64,000 nt of DNA from Lentisphaerae bacterium GWF2_49_21 (GTDB taxonomy: Bacteria; Verrucomicrobiota; Lentisphaeria; Victivallales; GWF2-50-93). Below are positions 7,276 to 14,746 of the stretch, piece after piece. Both the position numbers and the translations under genes were made by a program. The notes under the pieces are model-generated. The model did not search any database. It was not told the DNA's origin and saw only the letters and a list, made by a program, of their open reading frames with translations. Position 1 is the stretch's first letter. Each line of letters opens with the position of its first letter. The DNA lies in contig MHBH01000020.1 of assembly GCA_001804805.1 (NCBI GenBank), positions 1 to 64,000 on the forward strand, given 5' to 3'.

Positions 7276-8958
7276 ATGAATAAGAATTTAATATCTTTAT
7301 TCGATAAGGCGGCGGAATCATCGGAATTCATTCCGAAGCTCCGTCAGCTCATCCTCGACCTTGCTGTCCGTGGCAAACTCGTCCCGCAGAATCCAAAGGA
7401 CGAACCTGCCTCCGAACTCCTCAAGAAAATCAAAGCCGAAAAAGATAAGCTCGTCAAGGAAGGGAAGATCCGCCCGGAGAAACCACTTCCGGCATTGCTC
7501 CATGATAAAATGCCATACTTGATTCCCGGAAATTGGAAGTGGGTAAAGCTTGGCGAAACAGTTCTCCAAAATATCGGAGGAGGAACACCTTCAAAAAATA
7601 ATTCATTATACTGGGACGGTGATATTCCTTGGGCCAGTGTAAAAGATGTCGGGAAGGATAAATATTTAACTTCAACTCAAGATTTCATTACTAAGGATGG
7701 CTTGAAGAATAGTAGCTCTAATCTTATTCCAGCCGGTCAACTTATAGTCGTGACTAGGATGGGACTCGGCAAGGTTTCGATCAATAAAATAGACGTGGCC
7801 ATCAATCAAGACTTGAGGGCTCTTTTTCTATCGAGTAAATCCGTGCTAGACTATTATTACATTTTCTTTCTAACACACAAGTTTGAAGGAACTGGCTTAA
7901 CTGTAAAAGGTATTAAACAAGACGAGCTTATGGCATTTCCTTTCCCTCTTCCCCCTCTGTCCGAGCAGAAACGGATAGTTGCGAAGGTTGACGAATTGAT
8001 GGCGTTGTGTGATGAGCTTGAAGCAGCAAATGAAATACGGGATGAGAAACGCAAGCGCTTGAACTGGACTTCATTGAAGGCTGTCACAGATGCGAAAACT
8101 CCAGAAGATTTCAAAAAGGCGTCTGGCTTCTTCATAAATCATCTTCCGGAAATAACTGTCACCCAGGACCACATCAAGAACCTCCGCCAACTCATTCTCG
8201 ACCTTGCCGTCCGCGGTAAGCTTGTCCCGCAGGATCCCAAAGACGAACCCGCCTCTGAACTCCTCAAGAAAATCAAAGCAGAAAAAGATAAGCTCGTTAA
8301 GATCGGGAAAATTCGCAAAGAAAGTAATTCCACGCAAATCTATCCTGACGTAATCTTATTTGAATTGCCTGGAAACTGGCAATGGTGTAGGCTGACTCAA
8401 ATAGCTAATGTGGGAACCGGGGCAACTCCATTAACTACTGAATCACTGTACTATAATGGTGAGATTAACTGGATTACAAGCGGGGATACTGGTAATCCTT
8501 TTATTACAGAGGCTGAGACTAAAATTACATCGAAAGCAATTCAAGAAACAAATTGTAAAGTATATCCAATCAATACCCTTGTTATAGCCATGTACGGGCA
8601 AGGCAAAACCCGAGGTCAAATTACTGAGCTCAAAATAGAAGCTGCGACTAACCAAGCATGCGCTGCAATTTCTCTCTATATATTTAAAGATCAAATGAAC
8701 CAATACGTAAAATATTATTTCCGCAAAATGTACGATGAAATACGAATTCTTGCTCAAGGAGGAGCCCAGCCAAATCTAAATATGGAAAAGATAAAATCAA
8801 CCATGATTCCTCTTCCCCCTCTTGCTGAGCAAAAACGGATAGTCGCGAAGGTCAACGAACTGATGTCACTCTGCGACGACCTCGAAAAGCAAATTTCCAT
8901 TTCCTCCACCCAAAGCACAAGGCTTTTGAATAGTATACTTCAAGGACCTTTGTGTTAA
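7276..8958 (+). CDS. hsdS: Type I restriction-modification specificity subunit
   Basis: 560 residues with the classical two-half layout of HsdS, the subunit that reads the split DNA target. A conserved block (LRQLILDLAVRGKLVPQ onward) begins near residue 22 and is repeated near 305; each is followed by a target recognition domain opening with a GNW motif (PGNWKWVKLGE, then PGNWQWCRLTQ), and each half ends with LPPLSEQKRIVAKVDELM or its near copy. The conserved blocks are alike at DNA level too, while both recognition domains, especially the second, are AT-richer than their surroundings. Ribosome site is weak. Lies 179 bases after hsdM. Confidence 0.95.
   Translation: MNKNLISLFDKAAESSEFIPKLRQLILDLAVRGKLVPQNPKDEPASELLKKIKAEKDKLVKEGKIRPEKPLPALLHDKMPYLIPGNWKWVKLGETVLQNIGGGTPSKNNSLYWDGDIPWASVKDVGKDKYLTSTQDFITKDGLKNSSSNLIPAGQLIVVTRMGLGKVSINKIDVAINQDLRALFLSSKSVLDYYYIFFLTHKFEGTGLTVKGIKQDELMAFPFPLPPLSEQKRIVAKVDELMALCDELEAANEIRDEKRKRLNWTSLKAVTDAKTPEDFKKASGFFINHLPEITVTQDHIKNLRQLILDLAVRGKLVPQDPKDEPASELLKKIKAEKDKLVKIGKIRKESNSTQIYPDVILFELPGNWQWCRLTQIANVGTGATPLTTESLYYNGEINWITSGDTGNPFITEAETKITSKAIQETNCKVYPINTLVIAMYGQGKTRGQITELKIEAATNQACAAISLYIFKDQMNQYVKYYFRKMYDEIRILAQGGAQPNLNMEKIKSTMIPLPPLAEQKRIVAKVNELMSLCDDLEKQISISSTQSTRLLNSILQGPLC
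7336..7470 (+). repeat. Intragenic direct repeat in hsdS, copy 1
   Basis: The tract encoding the first conserved block is closely repeated at about 8182-8310 (for example ctcctcaagaaaatcaaagc in both). The pair frames the first recognition domain. Confidence 0.75.
8182..8310 (+). repeat. Intragenic direct repeat in hsdS, copy 2
   Basis: Second copy of the hsdS conserved block, near 85-90 percent identical by eye to about 7340-7470, followed by the AT-rich second recognition domain. Confidence 0.75.
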
Positions 8959-9664
8959 GAAAAGAGGAGATTTGTGAAACAGTCTATAATGGGGAGCCGG
9001 TGCCATGCCAATGCCGTTAACTTAAGATATAACGCGTTAATGTCTTGCGCGTTAGATGCATATGAGAATCCTGAAGGGCGGCATTGGTGCCATGCTGGGC
9101 AAGAGCATGATTGCTAAGAAGTAGCGCTGATACCGTTGGCCTGAAGTGGATTAGGAAAGGAAACCGGTGCCATTCTAGGGAAAATATATATGGTAGGCTA
9201 ATTTGCGGGAAGATGTCAAAGCTGGTGACGTGTCGCCGTCCTGCGGAGGCTTAGGAAAACTTTTTCATCCCGATAACCCCATGCTCGCGCATGGGGCTAC
9301 ATAATGTTGCCCTCTGCGAGGGCTTGCCCCGCGCATATGATCACCCCGCAATTGGCTCAATATATTGCCGGACGGAGGTTTAACCGCCGTCAGAGCTGTC
9401 GGACTTAGGATATTTGTTCGTAGTAGCTCGTGTTCGAGCGTTCTTAACGGAACCTTAAAAGACTGAAGAACGCGCAAACATGCGCTACTACAAGCGAAAA
9501 CGCCCTCATTTGAAATCATTTCTAAGTCCGACAGGCTCCTTCGGCGGCGCCATAGGCGGCCAGAGGCCAGCGCTCCTATTAAATCATCTTGAGATAGTCC
9601 GGGGCTTCATGATCGATTCTTTGCTTGTGGCACATCTGCGGTTATGTTATCTGCGGAACAATCA
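8959..9664. other. Intergenic spacer with hairpins and repeat fragments
   Basis: About 700 bases without a convincing gene. The word ggtgccat occurs at 8999, 9086 and 9166. There are hairpins at 9277-9296 (ccccatg/catgggg) and just after (gccctctgcgagggc), then a long inverted repeat at 9420-9491. The last 170 bases before the GH5 gene carry more repeat text and no clear promoter. Confidence 0.6.
9420..9491. repeat. Inverted repeat; its right arm recurs near 55.9 kb
   Basis: Arms 9420-9445 (gtagtagctcgtgttcgagc onward) and 9466-9491 are complementary at 22 of 26 positions around a 20-nt loop. The last 22 bases of the right arm (9470-9491) are repeated exactly at 55919-55940. Confidence 0.75.
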
Positions 9665-11158
9665 ATGAAAAAAAATCTATCCATAATTTTTGCATGTCTG
9701 TCCTTCTGTGCCATGGCGCAGGAAAAGGCTTTGCCTGATGCGTCGTGGGACAAGCTTCCGCGCTGGCGAGGATTCAATCTCATTGACAAGCTCCATCTCG
9801 ACTGGGCCAACGGCCAGTTCCAGGAGGAGGATTTCAAGCTCATATCCGAGTTCGGCTTCAACTTCGTCAGGCTTCCCATGGATTACAGGATCTGGATCGT
9901 GGACGGCGACTGGAATAAGTTCGACGAAAAGGCGTTGAAGGGAATCGACCAGGCCGTCGGATGGGGCGGCAAATACGGAATCCATGTGAGCATCAATTTC
10001 CATCGTGCACCCGGATTTTCAATTGCGAAGCCGGCGGAAAGCCTGAGCCTGTGGGAGGATGCTGATGCACTCGAAGCTTGCATTCTCCATTGGGCGATGT
10101 TTGCAAAAAGGTACAAGGGGATTCCGAACAGCCGACTGAGCTTCAATCTCTTCAATGAGCCTGCAGGGGTGACGGAAGGAGATTATTTCAAGGTTGTGAA
10201 GGCGGTATGCGACGCGATCAGGAAGGAGGATCCGGAAAGGCTGATCATCTCCGACGGGATCAGTGCCGGCAGCAGGCCGTGTTCCAGTCTCAAGGAATTG
10301 AAAGTCGCGCAGGCCACTAGAGGATATATCCCATTTGAAGTCACCCACTACAAGGCCGAGTGGGCCTATGGAAGTGATAAGATGCAGCTGCCATCATGGC
10401 CGAAGACGAAGCTGACAGGTATCCTTTTCGGTCCTGAGAAGGAGGAGCTGCAGGCCCCATTCATAATAAAAAATACCATGCCTTTCAAGTTGAAGCTGAG
10501 ATTGAGGATGGACATGGTCTCCGACAAGTCAAACCTGATCGTAAAGGCCGATGACAAGATCGTTCTCAGCCGGGAATTCGTGAACGGGCCCGGAAAAGGC
10601 GAATGGAAGGAGGCGGTGTACAAGCCGGAATATGAGAAGTATCAGAACGTCTATGATCTGGAGGTTTTTGCGGAAATACCGGCTGGCACGAAGAAGATTT
10701 CACTCGAAAATTCAGTCGGTGACTGGATGAGCATTGCCGAACTGGGGGTGATGGCCGGGGGCATGGAATTCAATATGAAGATGGAACAGATCTGGGGTAG
10801 GAATCCAGTCCTGCTCGATTTCACCTCCTCAGGCTTCAAGCTTGTCAACAAGGAGGAAGTCCTTGACAGGAAATGGCTATGGACCCAGGGCGTCGATCCT
10901 TGGAAGAAACTTGAAAGTGAAGGTGTCGGAGTAATGATCGGCGAGTTCGGTGCGTACAACAAGACGCCGCATGATGTCGTCCTGGCATGGATGGAGGACT
11001 GCCTTCTGAACTGGAAGGAGGCAGGATGGGGCTGGGCGCTATGGAACTTCAGGGGCTCGTTCGGTATTCTGGACAGCGGAAGGAAGGATGTCAAATACGA
11101 GGATTTCAACGGGCACAAACTCGACCGTAAAATGCTGGAGATGCTGCAGAAGTATTGA
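9665..11158 (+). CDS. Secreted glycoside hydrolase family 5 enzyme with inserted domain
   Basis: 497 residues from the ATG at 9665; an earlier ATG at 9644 would put seven residues ahead of an evident signal peptide (MKKNLSIIFACLSFCAMAQ). RWRGFNLIDK near 34-43 and FNFVRLPMDYRIW near 65-77 are GH5 barrel strands; FNLFNEPAG puts the acid/base at Glu165 and IGEFGAYN puts the nucleophile at Glu427. GH5 covers cellulases, mannanases and related retaining beta-glycosidases. About 260 residues separate the two glutamates, more than usual, and residues about 250-395 look like an inserted beta-sandwich, possibly carbohydrate-binding. Substrate cannot be read from sequence. No operon partner; likely periplasmic or exported. 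Confidence 0.88.
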   Translation: MKKNLSIIFACLSFCAMAQEKALPDASWDKLPRWRGFNLIDKLHLDWANGQFQEEDFKLISEFGFNFVRLPMDYRIWIVDGDWNKFDEKALKGIDQAVGWGGKYGIHVSINFHRAPGFSIAKPAESLSLWEDADALEACILHWAMFAKRYKGIPNSRLSFNLFNEPAGVTEGDYFKVVKAVCDAIRKEDPERLIISDGISAGSRPCSSLKELKVAQATRGYIPFEVTHYKAEWAYGSDKMQLPSWPKTKLTGILFGPEKEELQAPFIIKNTMPFKLKLRLRMDMVSDKSNLIVKADDKIVLSREFVNGPGKGEWKEAVYKPEYEKYQNVYDLEVFAEIPAGTKKISLENSVGDWMSIAELGVMAGGMEFNMKMEQIWGRNPVLLDFTSSGFKLVNKEEVLDRKWLWTQGVDPWKKLESEGVGVMIGEFGAYNKTPHDVVLAWMEDCLLNWKEAGWGWALWNFRGSFGILDSGRKDVKYEDFNGHKLDRKMLEMLQKY

Positions 11159-11634
11159 GGCCAAGATATGAAAAATGAACATCCGCCGTCGCTGAGAAGC
11201 TTCCGTCTACGCAAGGCCTACGCCGTGACTAGATGGCGGACACAGTCGAACATCCAACATTGAACTTCCAACCTCGAATAAGGAAAGTGGCACAGGACAA
11301 GACATCAATATCGAATATTGAGTTGGATATGATTTCACAGGAAGGGAAGAAAATTCCAAACCAAGAAAAGAACAGCTCTTGCGAGCTTAACTACGAACGA
11401 ATGCAATTATTGAATATGTTTGTAGTCAACGTCGCAAGACGTGTTCTTGATTGTCAGCAGTTAAGTCCCATAAGGGCTGTTCCTGTATTTGTTTGAAAAT
11501 TGGAACTTGTTTAAATTTTGGAAATTGGAGCTTGGAATTTCTCATGAACTGTAAATGCGGTGTTCCGCTTTGAGCGGTTCACAAACTCAAGCCTCCGGCT
11601 CTGCCAGAGGTAGATGACTATTGGACGGGGATGG
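11159..11634. other. Intergenic spacer, AT-rich, repeat fragments
   Basis: No supported gene. Near 11183-11243 is a ccgccgtcgctgagaagctt ... gatggcgg inverted module related to those at about 5594-5620 and 29776-29800. The rest is AT-rich, with gaacgaatgcaattattgaa-type text. A short frame at 11233-11496 has no recognisable content. Confidence 0.55.
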
Positions 11635-12639
11635 ATGAAATTGAACATCTTCACATATCACGACGCTATCAGAGGATATCTGGAAAAGGATCTGGAGTTC
11701 TTAAGGAACAATTCATACCGCACTCTTGATTCGGATGAGCTTTTCAAGGCTGTCAGAGGAGATTATTTTAATAAGGGTGCGTCACTGACTTTTGATGACG
11801 GGCGGATAAGCTGCTGGACTGTCCTGTATCCATTGTTGAAGAAATACGGATGCAGGGCGATATTATTCATCGTGCCGGGATTTGTCGAAAAGAGGAGGGA
11901 TGTCTTTCAGGAGAAGACCAATGCCGGAGGCTCATCCCGCAAATTGGAGGACATGAATAGATACTGTTCGTGGGTGGAGCTGAAGGAGATGGTTGATTCT
12001 GGTACGGTTGATGTTCAAAGCCACAGCATGGCGCATGAAATAGTTTTTTCGTCAGGGGAACTTGTTGATTTCCAGCGACCGAGTGATTCTGGGAATCCGC
12101 TTTACCCGCAATGGTTCTCCGCTGAAAATCCCAGATGGGGGCTCCCAATTTATGCATGTTCATGGAAGGGAGCGGTTGACAACGAGTACAGGCCTGACGA
12201 CATAACTGGCGGGAAATGCGTGGAGTATGTGTCAGCCGGCGGCGGCCTGGAATTCTTCAATGACAGGAGCTGGAAGAAAAGACTTCTGTCCGAATACAGG
12301 CGGAATTCACGTTCCGGGAAAATGATTAAAATAGATTTTGACAGGAGCCGCTATTTGGAAAACTCGCTTAGGCTTTCACAAGGCATGATATATGAGAAGC
12401 TTGGCAGGACGCCGCAGTTTTTCGCGGCACCCGTCCACAGTTATGATGATCTGGTAATATCCATCCTCAAGAAGGAGGGATTCAAAGGGCTCTTCAACGG
12501 AGGAGCAAGGACAGTCGTCGATCATGATGGCTTTGTCATTTTCGGGAGGAGGCGGAGCGGGGCGCCTCGACGGCTTTCTGGGGCTGGACGGGAAACTTTA
12601 ATGCAGAGGATATTGAAGAGGTTGAGCAATGACGGTTGA
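11635..12639 (+). CDS. Polysaccharide deacetylase-like protein
   Basis: About 334 residues. LNIFTYHDAIRGY at the start and SLTFDDGRISCWTVLYPLLK further on are the first NodB-homology motifs, with the metal-binding DD pair; VDVQSHSMAHE supplies the H-x3-H motif. A late motif FFAAPVHSYDDLVISILKKE corresponds to the usual second half of the fold. Enzymes of this family remove N-acetyl or O-acetyl groups from polysaccharides. I prefer the ATG at 11635 (GGACGGGG upstream) over one at 11614. A large insertion between motifs (about residues 145-225) is unusual. First gene of the exopolysaccharide locus; overlaps the next gene by 11 bases. Confidence 0.82.
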   Translation: MKLNIFTYHDAIRGYLEKDLEFLRNNSYRTLDSDELFKAVRGDYFNKGASLTFDDGRISCWTVLYPLLKKYGCRAILFIVPGFVEKRRDVFQEKTNAGGSSRKLEDMNRYCSWVELKEMVDSGTVDVQSHSMAHEIVFSSGELVDFQRPSDSGNPLYPQWFSAENPRWGLPIYACSWKGAVDNEYRPDDITGGKCVEYVSAGGGLEFFNDRSWKKRLLSEYRRNSRSGKMIKIDFDRSRYLENSLRLSQGMIYEKLGRTPQFFAAPVHSYDDLVISILKKEGFKGLFNGGARTVVDHDGFVIFGRRRSGAPRRLSGAGRETLMQRILKRLSNDG

Positions 12640-13636
12640 GACAAAAAGATTCCAGGGGGCCCGCAGGGAGTGGAACAGCATCGCCTCTTTCTTCCCTTGC
12701 TATTCTTCCGAGCAAAGCTGGGAATGGGGGGATTATTTGAAAAGCTTTGGCTGGAGTGTTGACAGGGTCTTATTCATCAGTGGCGGCTGTGTTTGTGGAG
12801 CGGCCAGTGTCGCAATGAGGACGAAATATGGTCAGTTTTTCTGTTATACGCCGCGAGGTCCGCTTGCGGAATACGATGATTTTGAAGCTGTGTCCGGAAT
12901 CCTTGAGAATCTCAAGGCGCTCTATCCGAAAGCTGTTTTCATAAAGATCAATCCTGATGTGAAATATGAAGAAAAGTTGTTTGAGCTTATAAGCGCGGCA
13001 GGATTTTCAAAGGAGGAAAGCCCGGATCTCTTTACTGAGACGCTTGAAATCCCCCTTGAATTGTCCGAAATTGAATTATGGAACAGGATAAGGCCGAGAG
13101 TCAGGTCATATATGCGGAAATCGCAGGAAATCCTGAAGATCAGGACTTGCGGCAGAGACGAATTCATCCCTTCCTTCTCTGAAATCTATTCAGGCATGAG
13201 CCGCTTGAAAAAACTATGCCGCATATCTTCTGATTATTTCGAAAAGATGTCAGAGGCGCTTGAGCCTTCCGGGATACTGAAGATGAGGGCGGCGTATCAT
13301 GGCGACCGCATGCTCGCCGGGATAATTCTTTTAATTTCAAACAAGACCGTGCTCTACAAGTGGGGGGCTGCGTCCAGGGAGGAGCCGGAGTTCCGTGCTT
13401 CATATCTCCTGCACTGGGACACCATCCTCTGGGCAAAGAGGAACGGCTACAAATATTATGATCTTGGAGGGGTTGACCTGAAGGAAAATCCAGGAGTGAC
13501 GCAGTTCAAAAAGGGATTTGGTGGAATTGAGAAGCAGCTTATAGGGGAATTTGACTTTTCCAACCGTCGCGTGATTCACAGGATATATAGTCGCCTTAGG
13601 GATGATTTATACCGGATACGCCGTTTTATTAATTGA
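12629..13636 (+). CDS. FemAB/GNAT-type acyltransferase of the exopolysaccharide locus
   Basis: 335 residues. Opens with SEQSWEWGDYLKSFGW and continues with VRSYMRKSQEI, YHGDRMLAGIILLISNKTVLYKWGA and LLHWDTILWAKRNGYKYYDLGG, the pattern of FemAB-like proteins built from paired acetyltransferase folds. In Gram-positive bacteria FemAB adds amino acids to lipid II; in Gram-negative exopolysaccharide loci relatives are common and are thought to modify sugars or amino-sugar side groups. It overlaps the upstream deacetylase by 11 bases and precedes the methyltransferase by nine, so the three are one operon. AAGAGG upstream of the ATG. Substrate unknown. Confidence 0.8.
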   Translation: MTVETKRFQGARREWNSIASFFPCYSSEQSWEWGDYLKSFGWSVDRVLFISGGCVCGAASVAMRTKYGQFFCYTPRGPLAEYDDFEAVSGILENLKALYPKAVFIKINPDVKYEEKLFELISAAGFSKEESPDLFTETLEIPLELSEIELWNRIRPRVRSYMRKSQEILKIRTCGRDEFIPSFSEIYSGMSRLKKLCRISSDYFEKMSEALEPSGILKMRAAYHGDRMLAGIILLISNKTVLYKWGAASREEPEFRASYLLHWDTILWAKRNGYKYYDLGGVDLKENPGVTQFKKGFGGIEKQLIGEFDFSNRRVIHRIYSRLRDDLYRIRRFIN

Positions 13637-13645
13637 AAGGCGCCC

Positions 13646-14689
13646 ATGTTCTATAGGACAATAGACTATCTGGCATGTCCTTCCGACAAGAACCCGCTGA
13701 TCGCGGACAAGATCACTCAATGTTCGGAAATAAAGAATCCTTCATGCCATTCCCGGTGCAGGTTATACTGTGCATTCAAAGGCGTCCAAATTCCAAATGG
13801 GATTGCTCCTGAGGACTGTGGAAAATGCCATAGACTCGAGATAATCACCGCCACTCTCAAATGTCCCAGGTGTGGAACTGCCTTTCCTGTGAAGGACGGC
13901 ATAGCCAGGCTGCTGCCTGTGGAAAAGGATATTAAGCCTGAATTGCAGACGAGCATGGCTGTGAAGAAGAGCGAAATGAAGGCACGGGATGAGTTTTCGG
14001 CGGAATATGACCTGAAGTTTCCTCCAGGCAGGGATCTCCTGGAAACAAAGTCTTTTCTGAAACGGCTGTCGCTTTCCGGTTATGATGCAGTCCTCGAGCT
14101 TGGAAGCGGAACTGGAAGGCTGACTATGTCCATGCTGCCATCATGCAAGGAAATAATCTGCATTGATCTCTCGTTTGAATCCTTGAAGGAACTCAGCAGG
14201 AAGATACATCTTCAGGATGGTGGAACTGCCCATCTGATCCAGGCAGATATGAACTTCATCCCATTGAGGAAGGAATACCTGTTTGAGAAAATCGCCTGCT
14301 CCGGAGCGATACAGCATGTTCCGGCAGATTCGAAAATTGATGCAATTAAGGAGATAGACAGATATCTTGCCGGAAATGGGATATTTGTCGTAAGCGCGTA
14401 TAATCATTCCGAAATGACGGTGGAGACAAGGGAGAAGGAGGGGTATCATTCGGGGAGGATCTACTTCTACCGGTATGATCAGGACGAGTTCAAGGATTTC
14501 CTTTCGAGCGTCTTCCGTGTATGTGAAATTGCCGGCATGATAAATTTGCCTACGCACAAGGTTGTCGGGAATTTGATGAAAACAGGACTGACCTGGGTTG
14601 CACTGGCTCTGGAGTACCTGATACAGAGGACGAAGCTTTCATTTCGCAGAGGTGAAATGCTGATTGCCGTATGCAGGAAAAAATCCTGA
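13646..14689 (+). CDS. SAM-dependent methyltransferase with N-terminal zinc-ribbon-like segment
   Basis: 347 residues. The first 95 hold cysteine pairs (LACPSDKNPL, LKCPRCGTAFPVKDGIARLLP) like Trm112-type or UbiE-associated zinc ribbons. The methyltransferase begins near 145 with YDAVLELGSGTGRLTMSML (motif I, SAM binding), followed by CIDLSFESLKEL and an acidic motif, then IAGMINLPTHKVVGNLMK near the end. Likely methylates a sugar of the polysaccharide or a lipid carrier intermediate; the substrate is not visible. Last gene of the three-gene plus-strand operon, meeting the minus-strand wzc gene with 57 bases between the stop codons. Confidence 0.8.
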   Translation: MFYRTIDYLACPSDKNPLIADKITQCSEIKNPSCHSRCRLYCAFKGVQIPNGIAPEDCGKCHRLEIITATLKCPRCGTAFPVKDGIARLLPVEKDIKPELQTSMAVKKSEMKARDEFSAEYDLKFPPGRDLLETKSFLKRLSLSGYDAVLELGSGTGRLTMSMLPSCKEIICIDLSFESLKELSRKIHLQDGGTAHLIQADMNFIPLRKEYLFEKIACSGAIQHVPADSKIDAIKEIDRYLAGNGIFVVSAYNHSEMTVETREKEGYHSGRIYFYRYDQDEFKDFLSSVFRVCEIAGMINLPTHKVVGNLMKTGLTWVALALEYLIQRTKLSFRRGEMLIAVCRKKS

Positions 14690-14746
14690 CGGGAATATTT
14701 TTTGATTCCCAGCAGATATAAGCCTTAAGCAGGAAATTCTCCAACA

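Noticed and set aside
8999-9173. Word ggtgccat three times at spacings of 87 and 80 as a possible CRISPR array
   Set aside because: The shared word is only eight to ten bases, spacers are unequal and no cas gene is near.
11233-11496. 87-codon frame in the spacer before the deacetylase
   Set aside because: No ribosome site, no domain, composition unlike its neighbours.
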